The notes: generated by a model not told the origin, from the letters alone. DNA of 64,000 bases from Acinetobacter portensis (GCF_009372215.1 NZ_LWRV01000040.1:1-64000), one strand, 5' to 3'. Numbered from the stretch's first letter, positions 1 through 8,587 are shown. Translations and numbers: made by a program.

Positions 1-39
1 AACGTGTGGCTTATTACGTTCAAACTTAGCCTTAGCCAT
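1..39 (-). CDS. tuf: Elongation factor Tu, N-terminal fragment (cut by window edge)
   Basis: Only the first 13 codons are inside the window; they read MAKAKFERNKPHV on the minus strand, the standard bacterial EF-Tu N-terminus. EF-Tu delivers aminoacyl-tRNA to the ribosome in the cytoplasm. A purine-rich GAGGAAG ribosome-binding site lies 6 to 7 bases before the ATG. The gene follows four tRNA genes read in the same direction, the classical thrU-tyrU-glyT-thrT-tufB arrangement, so it is probably co-transcribed with them. Whether this is tufA or tufB cannot be decided from 39 bases, but the tRNA context favours the tufB-type copy. Confidence 0.9.
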   Translation of the reverse strand, partial: MAKAKFERNKPHV

Positions 40-189
40 TTTCATCTTCCTCGTTTACGTCGAACACAATTCTGAGCAAAACCCAGCATCGACATATCGT
101 CTAAAAAAACAAACACCAAATACTCGAAAAGCAGACTAATAAGCCTGCTTTTTAAAAAATTCTGTGCAACTACGTTGCTAAACTGTATC

Positions 190-264
<75 letters not shown>

Positions 265-279
265 AAACAAATGCTTCAA

Positions 280-355
280 TGGAGCGGGAGACGAGGGTCG
301 AACTCGCGACATGCAGCTTGGAAGGCTGCCGCTCTACCAACTGAGCTACTCCCGC
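280..355 (-). tRNA. tRNA-Gly (anticodon TCC)
   Basis: Minus-strand cloverleaf with acceptor stem GCGGGAG/CTCCCGC, encoded CCA, T-loop TTCGACC and anticodon stem GCAGC/GCTGC around CTTCCAA, giving anticodon TCC (glycine, GGA/GGG). It lies 15 bases from the neighbouring tRNA-Thr and corresponds to glyT in the conserved Thr-Tyr-Gly-Thr-tuf order. Confidence 0.97.
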
Positions 356-392
356 ACGATGTTGGTACAATCCACTTATTGAAGTCTTAAAT

Positions 393-476
393 TGGTGGTG
401 AGGGAAGGATTCGAACCTTCGAAACTTTCGTAGCGGAGTTACAGTCCGCCCCCTTTGACCGCTCGGGAACCTCACC
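393..476 (-). tRNA. tRNA-Tyr (anticodon GTA)
   Basis: An 84-base minus-strand tRNA with the long variable arm of class II tRNAs, acceptor stem GGTGAGG/CCTCACC, encoded CCA and anticodon stem GCGGA/TCCGC around CTGTAAC, giving anticodon GTA (tyrosine). The extended variable loop is expected for bacterial tRNA-Tyr. Second gene in the tRNA-tuf transcription unit. Confidence 0.97.
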
Positions 477-529
477 ATTTACACTTACTTTCAGTGTTGC
501 TCTTTCAACAAAACTTAAAACTTCTAAGA

Positions 530-605
<76 letters not shown>

Positions 606-646
606 GTTTCTTAGTGTTTCGTACGTTTCGTATCGGAACGGTGTGC

Positions 647-674
647 AGTTTAGCAAAACTTAGAATCCGTGCAA
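647..674 (-). promoter_or_regulatory. Candidate promoter of the tRNA-tuf operon
   Basis: On the minus strand TTGCAC (-35) and TAAACT (-10) are separated by 16 bp and sit about 40 bases upstream of the first tRNA. The bases after the -10 read GCACACC, a G+C-rich discriminator typical of stable-RNA promoters that respond to ppGpp and DksA. The boxes are seen directly; stringent control is inferred from the family of promoters. Confidence 0.6.
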
Positions 675-703
675 GTGTTTTTTTCAAAAAAAACGTCAAA
701 AAC

Positions 704-2197
704 TCATAAAATCAATCCATTTGATGATAATTCGACCGCTTTGATCACTGCGCGAGCTTTTATTTGCGTTTCTTGCCATTCAGATTCAGGATTTGAGTCT
801 GCAACAAGCCCCGCTCCTGCCTGAACATAGACCTTATTTTCACGAATTACACAGGTGCGAATAGCAATAGACATGTCCATTTCGCCATGCCAGCCTAAAT
901 AACCAACAGCTCCGCCAAAAATTCCACGTTTTACAGGCTCAACTTCGTCAATAATTTCCATTGCACGAATTTTTGGTGCACCAGAAAGTGTTCCTGCAGG
1001 GAACGTTGCTTTAAATACATCTAAAGCATCAACATCATCTCGAACTTCACCTTGAACATTTGACACAATGTGCATCACATGTGAATAGCGTTCAATGACC
1101 ATTCTATCTGTAACCTGCACTTTGCCAATTTTTGAAATACGCCCTACATCATTTCGACCAAGGTCAATTAACATGAGATGTTCTGCAATTTCTTTTTCAT
1201 CTGAAAGTAAATCTTGCTCAAGTGCTAAATCTTCTTCTTTGGTTTTGCCACGTGGTCGTGTCCCTGCCAATGGACGAACAGTTGCAATACCATTTTCTAA
1301 ACGAGACAAAATTTCTGGTGATGACCCGACAATATGGAATGGCTTCTTATTCTCTAAGGTTTGCCCTTGTACCAAGAATAAGTACGGTGATGGGTTAAGA
1401 TGGCGGAGCGCACGATACACTTGTAACGGCTCACCATCAAAATCTGAAACCATACGATGCCCCGGCACAACCTGCATCACATCCCCTGCCCGAATGTACT
1501 CTTTTACAGTTTCAACTGATTCTAAAAATTTTCCTTTGCCTGTAAGTGACTCAAAATGCGGTGCTGTATGTTTTTCCGCTTTTAGACGAATAGGCGTTGC
1601 AAGAAGTTCTTCTAATACATCTAGCTGAGCCTGTGCTTTCGTATAAGCATCCGCATCATTCACATCGGCATGAACAATTAAGAACAAGGTATCTTTTAAA
1701 TTATCAAAGACAATCACTGTTTTAGACAACATCATCCAAATATCAGGTAACCCCACAGGATCTGCTTCTGGCACGTTATTTAAGCGAGGCTCAATGTAGC
1801 GTACGGCATCGTATCCAAAGTAGCCCACCAAACCACCTGTGAAATTTGGCAGTGCAGGTAAATCTTGCTGAGTTGGTACTTTATATTGAGATTGAAAATC
1901 ACGAATAAATTGAAATGGGTCTGTGCATCCTTGTTTTAGCGTTGTGCCATCTGCTTGCTGGATAGTGAGTTCACCTGCATTACATGAAAATACAGTCGAT
2001 TCACCCAAACCAATAATTGAATAACGCGCCCAGTTTTCGCCACCCTCTACAGATTCAAAAAGATAAGCTTGTTCATGAGATTTTAATCGTGCAAACACAG
2101 AAAGTGGTGTTTCTGTATCTGCTAAACGTTGGCGGTAAACAGGAATAAGGTTGTAGCCTGCTTCTTTTAAGTGATCGAATTGCGTTTGAGTTGTCAT
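704..2197 (-). CDS. trpE: Anthranilate synthase component I
   Basis: Converts chorismate to anthranilate, the first committed step of tryptophan synthesis, together with the TrpG glutamine amidotransferase subunit, which is not in this window. The 497-aa length is normal. Visible signatures are the N-terminal LFES motif (residues 46-49), whose Ser is part of the tryptophan feedback site in the family, and the chorismate-binding motifs LIDLGRNDVGR, TLSGAPKIRAMEIID and AGAGLVADSNPESE in the C-terminal half. The ATG follows an AGAGAG purine tract. It lies downstream of gph with a 120-bp gap that contains a 14-codon reading frame with one Trp codon. No frameshift or missing core motif is seen. 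Confidence 0.97.
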   Translation of the reverse strand: MTTQTQFDHLKEAGYNLIPVYRQRLADTETPLSVFARLKSHEQAYLFESVEGGENWARYSIIGLGESTVFSCNAGELTIQQADGTTLKQGCTDPFQFIRDFQSQYKVPTQQDLPALPNFTGGLVGYFGYDAVRYIEPRLNNVPEADPVGLPDIWMMLSKTVIVFDNLKDTLFLIVHADVNDADAYTKAQAQLDVLEELLATPIRLKAEKHTAPHFESLTGKGKFLESVETVKEYIRAGDVMQVVPGHRMVSDFDGEPLQVYRALRHLNPSPYLFLVQGQTLENKKPFHIVGSSPEILSRLENGIATVRPLAGTRPRGKTKEEDLALEQDLLSDEKEIAEHLMLIDLGRNDVGRISKIGKVQVTDRMVIERYSHVMHIVSNVQGEVRDDVDALDVFKATFPAGTLSGAPKIRAMEIIDEVEPVKRGIFGGAVGYLGWHGEMDMSIAIRTCVIRENKVYVQAGAGLVADSNPESEWQETQIKARAVIKAVELSSNGLIL

Positions 2198-2244
2198 GGT
2201 TTCTCTCTATATATTCATATTGGACTTTGTTCAGTGTTTTCATT

Positions 2245-2289
2245 TTATTTAACTGAGCTTCGCCATCGAAAAACCACACACACGCTCAT
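2245..2289 (-). CDS. Possible 14-codon leader peptide upstream of trpE
   Basis: The minus strand encodes MSVCVVFRWRSSVK followed by TAA, with an AAGGAA ribosome-binding site about 8 bases before its ATG. It ends 47 bases before the trpE start and contains a single Trp codon. TrpE leader peptides controlling attenuation are known in pseudomonads, but those carry clustered Trp codons, and I see no strong terminator hairpin between this frame and trpE. It may be a chance reading frame. Confidence 0.25.
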   Translation of the reverse strand: MSVCVVFRWRSSVK

Positions 2290-2317
2290 TTTCAATATTC
2301 CTTTATTTACTGTTCTA

Positions 2318-2986
2318 TTAAGCAATCAATTCTCTAAGATTATCAACCACCTGTTGTGGCTGACAATCTAAAATATTTTCACCATGATTATAGCCATAGC
2401 TAAGCACAATACAATCGACTCCTGCACGTCGTGCCGCTTCAACATCATTACTTGAATCACCAATCATTAAAACTTGTTCTTTAGTAACGCCATAAGTATC
2501 TACACAATGAAGCAGTTGTTTTGGATGTGGCTTACGCTCTTCAAAACGATCTCCGCCGATCACATCATCAAAATAATGATCTAAAGCCAATTCTTCAATA
2601 ATTTTTCGTGCAGGTAATTCAGGCTTATTGGTCACACAAACTAATTTTTTATGATGTGCCGCTCCCCAATCTAAAAACTCGACTACACCTTCAAATGGCA
2701 AAGTATTTACACATGGTTCTGCATTATAAATTTTTAAGAATGTTGCAAGTAATTGCTCATGCTGAGCAGGGTCAACCTGTCCTGTAAGATGTTTCAACAC
2801 ACTATCGCAAAAAATTGATGTGCCTTTTCCCACCCAAATACGAACGTGCTGTTCTGTTACCAGTGGAAGGTTGAGTTTTTCTAAGCTCAAATTCATTGCA
2901 CGATATAAGTCTGAAGCAGAATCGACCAATGTACCATCTAGGTCAAATAAAATAACTTCTCGAGTATTGAGCTTTGCGACAGACAT
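2318..2986 (-). CDS. gph: Phosphoglycolate phosphatase, HAD superfamily
   Basis: A 222-aa haloacid dehalogenase hydrolase that by family membership dephosphorylates 2-phosphoglycolate formed during DNA repair. Motif I FDLDGTLVD (residues 14-22) supplies the nucleophile and acid/base Asp pair, motif II is the VTNKPE segment, and the Lys of ERKPHPKQ with MIGDSSNDVEAA forms motifs III and IV. The cap domain lies between motifs I and II. The ATG is preceded by GTGGAG with good spacing. It sits upstream of trpE on the same strand and immediately after the terminator of the FHA gene. HAD specificity is hard to read from sequence, so the substrate is an inference from similarity and length. Confidence 0.88.
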   Translation of the reverse strand: MSVAKLNTREVILFDLDGTLVDSASDLYRAMNLSLEKLNLPLVTEQHVRIWVGKGTSIFCDSVLKHLTGQVDPAQHEQLLATFLKIYNAEPCVNTLPFEGVVEFLDWGAAHHKKLVCVTNKPELPARKIIEELALDHYFDDVIGGDRFEERKPHPKQLLHCVDTYGVTKEQVLMIGDSSNDVEAARRAGVDCIVLSYGYNHGENILDCQPQQVVDNLRELIA

Positions 2987-2998
2987 TTTTACTCCACA

Positions 2999-3026
2999 AT
3001 AAAAAAGGCATGCGTATGCATGCCTT
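2999..3026 (-). terminator. Intrinsic terminator after the FHA gene
   Basis: A perfect 9-bp stem AAGGCATGC/GCATGCCTT with a 4-base loop is followed on the minus strand by six T residues. It lies 20 bases past the FHA-protein stop codon and its T tract runs almost into the gph ribosome-binding site. Confidence 0.8.
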
Positions 3027-3046
3027 AATTGTATGCTAAAGCAACG

Positions 3047-3772
3047 TTATTTAAACATTACAAATGCAATAATTGCCAAAATAACAATTGCGATAACAGC
3101 CATCAAACCGATTGAAGCATTTTTCTGTGCTTCTTTTTCTTGTTCAACGCATACCGCAGGAATTTCAACTTCACATTCTTCACGTTTAGCAGGTACAGTT
3201 AAATCTACACCTTCTGGAATAGGTGCTGGTTTAGGAATACCAACGTTTGTCGGCATACCTTCCTTAGTCACCAGAACATTTTCATCACGTGCCTTCAGGT
3301 CAGGCATTCCTTGCTCATTCATTTGCTGTGCAGGCGTAAGCTCTTCTTGCTTCGCAGCTGTTTCCGATACAGCAATGGCTTCTGATGGCTGCTGAATAGG
3401 TTCTTTAACTTGCTCTTTATCTGCAACAGCCACACGCTGAAGTTCTACACCTGAAACAAATGTAGGCTTTTCAATTTTTTTGGCTGCTTGCAATACAGAG
3501 AATTTCAGACTTGCAAACTGAACAATATCATTTTCTTTTAAAAGTGTTTCAGCCTCAATACGCACATCATTCACAAATGTACCGTTTGAAGATTTTAAAT
3601 CTTGAAGCCAAAGTGCGTTATTTTTTAATAAAAATGCAGCGTGTTTCCGCGAAATTTCTGAGGATTGTAAAAGAACATCTGAATCTTGATGACGACCTAC
3701 CAACATATCACGGTCGATAAGGATCTCTTGTCCTGTGAATTCACCTGTAATGGCCTGCAATACCCAAGTCAT
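3047..3772 (-). CDS. FHA-domain protein with C-terminal membrane anchor
   Basis: A 241-aa protein with an N-terminal forkhead-associated domain of about 95 residues, recognised by GR at 26-27, SRKH at 41-44 and SSNGTFVN at 61-68, the residues that bind phosphothreonine in the family. A linker of about 120 residues rich in Glu, Pro, Ala and Lys follows, then one hydrophobic helix of about 20 residues that ends one residue before the C-terminus. The topology suggests a cytoplasmic FHA domain tethered to the inner membrane by its tail. No kinase or phosphatase gene is adjacent, so its partner is unknown. It has its own terminator and is probably monocistronic. Exact function not recognised. Confidence 0.8.
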   Translation of the reverse strand: MTWVLQAITGEFTGQEILIDRDMLVGRHQDSDVLLQSSEISRKHAAFLLKNNALWLQDLKSSNGTFVNDVRIEAETLLKENDIVQFASLKFSVLQAAKKIEKPTFVSGVELQRVAVADKEQVKEPIQQPSEAIAVSETAAKQEELTPAQQMNEQGMPDLKARDENVLVTKEGMPTNVGIPKPAPIPEGVDLTVPAKREECEVEIPAVCVEQEKEAQKNASIGLMAVIAIVILAIIAFVMFK

Positions 3773-3913
3773 AAAAAGCTACTCAATAGTGATTTTGAAT
3801 AATCATAGCACGTCAATTTATTAAAATAACTTCAGGCTTTATAAACTCTATACAATTTAAAACCACGCATCACAAAGTTTTTTCATCTATTTTTTAATTC
3901 ATGAATTAAATCC

Positions 3914-3944
3914 AATAAAAAAGCCAAGTTTTTAAACTTGGCTT
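3914..3944 (-). terminator. Intrinsic terminator of hns
   Basis: An 11-bp inverted repeat AAGCCAAGTTT/AAACTTGGCTT is followed on the minus strand by a T-rich tract (TTTTATT). It lies 28 bases beyond the hns stop codon. Confidence 0.8.
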
Positions 3945-3971
3945 TTAAACTACATTTGATGCAACTTTTGA

Positions 3972-4295
3972 TTAGATAAGAAAATCTTCTAATTTTGCAC
4001 CTTTTTCAAGCTGTGCAACCAACCAACGAGGTTGCTTGCCACGACCTGTCCAAGTTTCCGCGGTATTACCTTTGTTACGATATCTTGGCTCTACAGCTTT
4101 ACGTGTGCCTTTTTTACGTTTTGATGCACCAAATTCAACAATTTGATCTACAGATAAACCAACTTTTTCAGCAATAGCTAAAATTTGATTATAGGCATCT
4201 TCAATCGCTTGATCTTTTTTAGATGCAATTAGAGCTTCAGCTTGAACCTGTAAGCGTTTCAACTCTTCAACAGACATATTACTAATATCTGGCAT
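3972..4295 (-). CDS. hns: H-NS family nucleoid-associated protein
   Basis: A 107-aa DNA-binding protein that silences AT-rich and horizontally acquired genes. Residues 1-60 form the helical oligomerisation region; residues about 71-95 hold the C-terminal DNA-binding domain with TWTGRGKQPRWL (81-92), the AT-minor-groove motif of the family. The ATG of MPDISN was chosen because GGAG lies 6 bases before it; an in-frame TTG four codons upstream overlaps that site. The upstream 125 bp are extremely AT-rich with many A/T tracts, as expected for a curved, possibly autoregulated promoter. Single-gene unit with its own terminator. Confidence 0.95.
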   Translation of the reverse strand: MPDISNMSVEELKRLQVQAEALIASKKDQAIEDAYNQILAIAEKVGLSVDQIVEFGASKRKKGTRKAVEPRYRNKGNTAETWTGRGKQPRWLVAQLEKGAKLEDFLI

Positions 4296-4432
4296 TATGA
4301 ACTCCAATTTATTAAATATTGATTTTATTAATTAACCTACATATCTTATTTATATAAATATAAATTATCAATAATAATAAGCACTTTAAACACAATAAAA
4401 AACATTTACACTTAATAACAAGGTTTTAATAT

Positions 4433-4861
4433 TTAAATTAAATGATGAATCTCTTTTTCCAGTGCTTTAATTTTATCTTTAATATGATGAGGTATTTGAG
4501 TTTTTTTCATATCCGTTTTATTTACACAAACAATAACGGCTTCCCCAACAGCAACAATATCTTTAAGCTGTTCGCTCCAAATAGAATAATGCATTCTAAA
4601 TGCGCTATTTCTTAACTCATCAACACGTGCACCTATTTTCAAACAGTCTGGATATAATACGGGTTGAAAATACTGACATTGATTTGATGCAACAACAGTA
4701 TAAATATCTTCGTTTAAAATATTAAGTCTACCCAAATAACATAATCGGGCGCTTTCAATATATCGATAATAAATCACGTTATTAACATGACCAAAAGCGT
4801 CCATATCTCCCCAAGCAACCTTCTGTTCATATATCACTGGATAATCTTGAAGAGCGTTCAT
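4433..4861 (-). CDS. Acyl-CoA thioesterase, 4HBT hot-dog family
   Basis: A 142-aa hot-dog-fold protein. The N-terminal motif WGDMDAFGHVNN (residues 17-28) is the 4-hydroxybenzoyl-CoA thioesterase signature with the catalytic Asp, and it is followed by YYRYIESAR typical of YbgC/FadM-like enzymes. It should hydrolyse an acyl-CoA in the cytoplasm, but the chain-length preference cannot be read. It starts only 9 bp after the HemY-like gene and has the same orientation, so it appears to be the last gene of the hem operon, an association with no obvious metabolic logic. Confidence 0.85.
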   Translation of the reverse strand: MNALQDYPVIYEQKVAWGDMDAFGHVNNVIYYRYIESARLCYLGRLNILNEDIYTVVASNQCQYFQPVLYPDCLKIGARVDELRNSAFRMHYSIWSEQLKDIVAVGEAVIVCVNKTDMKKTQIPHHIKDKIKALEKEIHHLI

Positions 4862-4870
4862 ACTGTACCT

Positions 4871-6064
4871 TTATATTTTAATTGCCACGTGATTTGCATT
4901 ATTTTCAAAAATTAAATTAAGTTGATGTATTAAGTGATCTTTATCTTTTAATGTCGATTTAATTCGTAAATAGTTCATTAGAATATGATCTGGATATAAC
5001 TCTAATAATTGCTCTGCTTCTACAAAGCGACCTTGCTCTTGAAAAACATGCCATTTCACAAAACTTAATATAGGTAATGCTGGATATTTAGCTTCCCAAT
5101 ATTCAATTTTTTGCTCAATATTTGAATAATCTGGATTTTGTTTTAATACTTGTTGCTGGAACCATAAATAGAATACTTCTTGATCAAACTGAGTTCCCAA
5201 CAAGTATTCTGCAAGCGCTTCATGCTGTTCGCTTAATTCAGGTAAATGTGAAAGCACTTTTAACCACAGTACATTTACGTCATAAGTCTTATCTTCAAGT
5301 TGATCAGCCAAAGCCAAATAGCGCTGTTGCAAATCTTGAAGATTATCTGCATTTGCTTGATCAAACTGCTTCAATAGCTGTTTAAGCCATTCAATTTTTT
5401 TATCAATGTTTAGATGACCATATTTAGTCGCACGTAAGTAATCCCAAGGAAATGCAATTGCAAAAGCACCCCATAAATCCTGCAAAGTTCGCTCATATGA
5501 ATTTTTAACATCATTAAGCCATGGCGATAGCTCATGTTGATTTAAAAATTCAAGATGCGTAAGCGCTTTCTCAGCCTCATTCTGTGCCAAATAAACACGT
5601 ATACGCTGAATCTCAGCAAGCTCAAATGCCATTGCGTTTGCTTGATCTAAGGACATTAATGCCTGTGAAAAATTTCCTTGTACATAATCAAGCTGAGATT
5701 CAATAACACCTTGCAACAGACCTGAATTGGAAAATACATTTTGAATAAAATCTTTTTGATCAATTTCTGCATCTAAAAGAGAAATAACGGCTAACTGCTC
5801 ATAGGGATGCAAGTTTTTAAAATTGAAAATAACTTCACTTTTACGCTGTTCACGCGTGAAATAACGCTTACTTAGTACCCAGATTAGTTGAATAGCCAAA
5901 CTGGTTAGAATGGTTAAAAAGAAAACAACCCAAATATTGGTTTGTATTTGTAAATCGCGCCAATAAATATAAACATAACCCGCCCCATAGCCATAACTTA
6001 AAACACTCAAAATGGATGCAAAAATTAAAATAATAAGTGTATAAGCAAGAATCACTGTTTTCAT
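4871..6064 (-). CDS. hemY: HemY-like inner-membrane TPR protein
   Basis: A 397-aa protein with two hydrophobic segments near the N-terminus (about residues 4-26 and 42-64) and a long soluble helical C-terminal region rich in Leu, Gln and Glu with TPR-like repeats. Position and architecture match the so-called HemY of gammaproteobacterial hemCDXY operons, whose biochemical role is not established and which is unrelated to Bacillus protoporphyrinogen oxidase. It follows HemX by 3 bp. Sequence similarity to E. coli HemY is weak by eye, so the name rests mainly on operon position and topology. Confidence 0.7.
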   Translation of the reverse strand: MKTVILAYTLIILIFASILSVLSYGYGAGYVYIYWRDLQIQTNIWVVFFLTILTSLAIQLIWVLSKRYFTREQRKSEVIFNFKNLHPYEQLAVISLLDAEIDQKDFIQNVFSNSGLLQGVIESQLDYVQGNFSQALMSLDQANAMAFELAEIQRIRVYLAQNEAEKALTHLEFLNQHELSPWLNDVKNSYERTLQDLWGAFAIAFPWDYLRATKYGHLNIDKKIEWLKQLLKQFDQANADNLQDLQQRYLALADQLEDKTYDVNVLWLKVLSHLPELSEQHEALAEYLLGTQFDQEVFYLWFQQQVLKQNPDYSNIEQKIEYWEAKYPALPILSFVKWHVFQEQGRFVEAEQLLELYPDHILMNYLRIKSTLKDKDHLIHQLNLIFENNANHVAIKI

Positions 6065-6067
6065 AAC

Positions 6068-6892
6068 TTAGCCCAATAATGCTCGAGTGCTTAATACAGG
6101 AACTGGAATTGCTGTCATTCCATCGATATTTTTAATTTGTCGAACAAGTTGTTTTGCAACCTGATCTGGCAATTGATTAACAAGCTGAATAATATCTGCA
6201 AGCTCTTTATGATATTGTAAAAACTGCCCTTGAGATAATGCTTCACGTGCAATAAGAAGTCTTAATTGAGCTTCTTTTAAAACCACTGAACGTTGCATTA
6301 ACTGTTGATTTGGTTTTTTTGTCGATTCAACCAAAAACCATTTTTGCCAAAAATATGCATTTTCAGAAGATGATACTGCCAAATTTGGATTGATAATTTC
6401 TTGTTTTAGTTCACTATTTAACTGCAATATAAGTTGATTAATCTTTTGTTGTTGAGCATCGCTATTTACAACATATTGCTTAATGGTCTGAATATCTTTA
6501 TCAATCACTTGATGTAAACTATTTTTTAATGAGGGTGCTAAAACATAATCATCAATCTGATGATCTAGTTCTATTAATTTTTCTACTGCATAATGATATT
6601 GATGCTGTTTTAGCGCAAATTCAACCAAACTCAATTGTTGTTTGATCATATCATTTGGCTGAATATCCGATTGAGTATCTGTTATTTTTTTTATGTCAGT
6701 AACTGTTTGAGCTTCACTCGGATCACGCTTTATTGCCACCAACTGATCATTTAAATCAGAACCTGATTTTTCCAATTTATTGATGACTTGCTTTAATTCG
6801 GTTTGTTGTGCCGATATTTTATATACGTCATAACTTAGTTTAGCGACAACAGCTAAAATAATTATTAGCACAAAAATATAAAGCTTTTTCAT
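6068..6892 (-). CDS. hemX: HemX-like membrane protein
   Basis: A 274-aa protein with one N-terminal transmembrane helix (about residues 4-20), a predicted coiled coil after it (QQTELKQVINKLEKSGSDL), and a helical C-terminal domain. This is the architecture of HemX, sometimes annotated as a uroporphyrin-III C-methyltransferase although no methyltransferase motif is visible here. It begins 2 bp after the hemD stop and is followed at 3 bp by the HemY-like gene, so the genes are surely co-transcribed. Function in haem synthesis is inferred from context only. Confidence 0.75.
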   Translation of the reverse strand: MKKLYIFVLIIILAVVAKLSYDVYKISAQQTELKQVINKLEKSGSDLNDQLVAIKRDPSEAQTVTDIKKITDTQSDIQPNDMIKQQLSLVEFALKQHQYHYAVEKLIELDHQIDDYVLAPSLKNSLHQVIDKDIQTIKQYVVNSDAQQQKINQLILQLNSELKQEIINPNLAVSSSENAYFWQKWFLVESTKKPNQQLMQRSVVLKEAQLRLLIAREALSQGQFLQYHKELADIIQLVNQLPDQVAKQLVRQIKNIDGMTAIPVPVLSTRALLG

Positions 6893-6894
6893 GT

Positions 6895-7668
6895 TTACCC
6901 TTGAGCAACAGCAATCTGTTGCGTAATTGAATCTATTTTTAAATCGGCTAATTTTGTAATTTTAAAACTCAGTTTATTCTGCTTCTGATGATTAAGTAAT
7001 AATTGAAACAATCGCTCCCCCAATACCCAATAATCAGCTTTATTTAGAATACCACGATTATTTTGAATTAATTCAATCCAATTTAGCCAACTTGCTTCAC
7101 TACTCACCACCATTTTATAACTTGGCGATTGTTGTAACTGCTGTTTTATTGTTTCAATAACCTGTTTTGACTGTTCAGGACAGTGTCGATCATACAAAAT
7201 AAAATTTAGAACTTTATGACCTTGTGAAATTAAGGTGTCCATCATAAATTGACGTCCACCCTCACCACGCCAAAATGCAACATTTGTTCGAGTATCTAAA
7301 GATTTTAAAGCAGATAAACTTAACATTCCTTCAGATGTTTCAACATCGGGCACAAGGCTTTCAACACCATATTTAATCAAGCTTTCAGCCGTTTTTTGAC
7401 CTACTGCAATCCATTTCACATGAGCCAAATCAGCTAATGAAATTTGCAATTGGTTTAGATATTTCATGCCAACGTCAACAGCCGTTGGACTGACTACTAC
7501 TATCACTTTGGCACTTTGAAGCTGCCGATACAAGCCTGTCAAATCACTTGATAAAGGGCGTGCAATAAGTTCAAGTAGTGGTAACTCAATGACATCAATA
7601 GACTGTTGGTGCAAAGCCATCGTTAGTGGCTTTGCACGATCTTGAGGTCTGGTATTAATGAAAAGCAT
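6895..7668 (-). CDS. hemD: Uroporphyrinogen-III synthase
   Basis: Cyclises hydroxymethylbilane to uroporphyrinogen III with inversion of ring D, the branch point to haem, sirohaem and cobalamin. The 257-aa protein begins MLFINTRPQDRAKPL, with the Arg-Pro of the family N-terminus, and shows VVVSPTAVDVGMKYL and FWRGEGGRQFMMDTL in the two-domain fold. HemD proteins are weakly conserved, but the call is firm because it starts 1 bp after the hemC stop codon in a hemCDXY order. Confidence 0.92.
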   Translation of the reverse strand: MLFINTRPQDRAKPLTMALHQQSIDVIELPLLELIARPLSSDLTGLYRQLQSAKVIVVVSPTAVDVGMKYLNQLQISLADLAHVKWIAVGQKTAESLIKYGVESLVPDVETSEGMLSLSALKSLDTRTNVAFWRGEGGRQFMMDTLISQGHKVLNFILYDRHCPEQSKQVIETIKQQLQQSPSYKMVVSSEASWLNWIELIQNNRGILNKADYWVLGERLFQLLLNHQKQNKLSFKITKLADLKIDSITQQIAVAQG

Positions 7669-7669
7669 A

Positions 7670-8587
7670 TTAATGCAATGCTTTTAAAAGCTCACCTGCA
7701 CCTAAAGCAAGTAATTCTTGAGCCAACTGAACACCAAGCTTTTCAGCATCTTCAGGCTGACCATTCAAGTTCACTTGAAGTAACGTCTCACCATCTACAC
7801 TGCCCACACGACCTTCAATATGAATTTGACCATTTTTTAATGTTGCATAGCCCGCGATTGGAACTTGGCAACCACCTTCCAAATACGCATTAAAAGCACG
7901 TTCTGCACGAACACATACATTCGATTCATCATGTAATAATGGCAAAATTAAATCTAAAACAGATTGATCATCTTCACGGCATTCTAAGCCTAATGCACCT
8001 TGTCCCACCGCAGGTAAACTGACAAGAGGATCAAGAGTATGACGAATACGATCTGCCAACTCCAAACGCTTCAAGCCTGCACTTGCAAGAATAATAGCAT
8101 CGTAATTGCCCGCATCTAATTTAGATAAACGTGTACCCACATTGCCACGTAAATCAATAATTTCTAAGTCTGGACGGGCTTTTAGAATTTGACACTTACG
8201 ACGTAAGCTTGATGTACCGACTTTTGCACCTTCTGGTAAATCATCAAAACTTGCATAGGTATTTGAGACAAAAGCATCTAAAGGATCTTCACGTTCGCAA
8301 ATAACTGCAAGCGTTAAACCTTCAGGTAATGCCATTGGAACATCTTTCATTGAATGCACAGCAAGATCTGCACGACCATCTAATAATGCAGCTTCTAATT
8401 CTTTAACAAATAAGCCTTTTCCACCAATTTTTGCCAATGGTGTATCTAGAATTTTGTCACCTTGGGTCACAAAAGTGACAAGCTCAACTGTTAAACCTGC
8501 ATGTAACGCCTCTAAACGCGCACGAATATGTTCTGCTTGCCATAAAGCAAGTGGGCTTTGTCGAGTTGCAATTTTAAGGGTTTTCAT
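7670..8587 (-). CDS. hemC: Porphobilinogen deaminase (hydroxymethylbilane synthase)
   Basis: Joins four porphobilinogen units into hydroxymethylbilane. The 305-aa protein carries [15 protein letters not shown] at the N-terminus, the catalytic HSMKDVP segment (residues 78-84), GTSSLRR (124-130) and Cys240 in [12 protein letters not shown], which anchors the dipyrromethane cofactor. Two ATG codons are adjacent; the second was chosen because it leaves better room after the weak AGCTGG site and matches the family start. First gene of hemC-hemD-hemX-hemY-thioesterase, directly downstream of algR, the arrangement also known in Pseudomonas. Confidence 0.96.
   Translation of the reverse strand: MKTLKIATRQSPLALWQAEHIRARLEALHAGLTVELVTFVTQGDKILDTPLAKIGGKGLFVKELEAALLDGRADLAVHSMKDVPMALPEGLTLAVICEREDPLDAFVSNTYASFDDLPEGAKVGTSSLRRKCQILKARPDLEIIDLRGNVGTRLSKLDAGNYDAIILASAGLKRLELADRIRHTLDPLVSLPAVGQGALGLECREDDQSVLDLILPLLHDESNVCVRAERAFNAYLEGGCQVPIAGYATLKNGQIHIEGRVGSVDGETLLQVNLNGQPEDAEKLGVQLAQELLALGAGELLKALH

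Noticed and set aside
1095-1628. Plus-strand reading frame of 177 codons inside trpE
   Set aside because: It overlaps fully conserved trpE codons, has no ribosome-binding site and its translation is Arg/Ser/Cys-rich as expected for an antisense frame.
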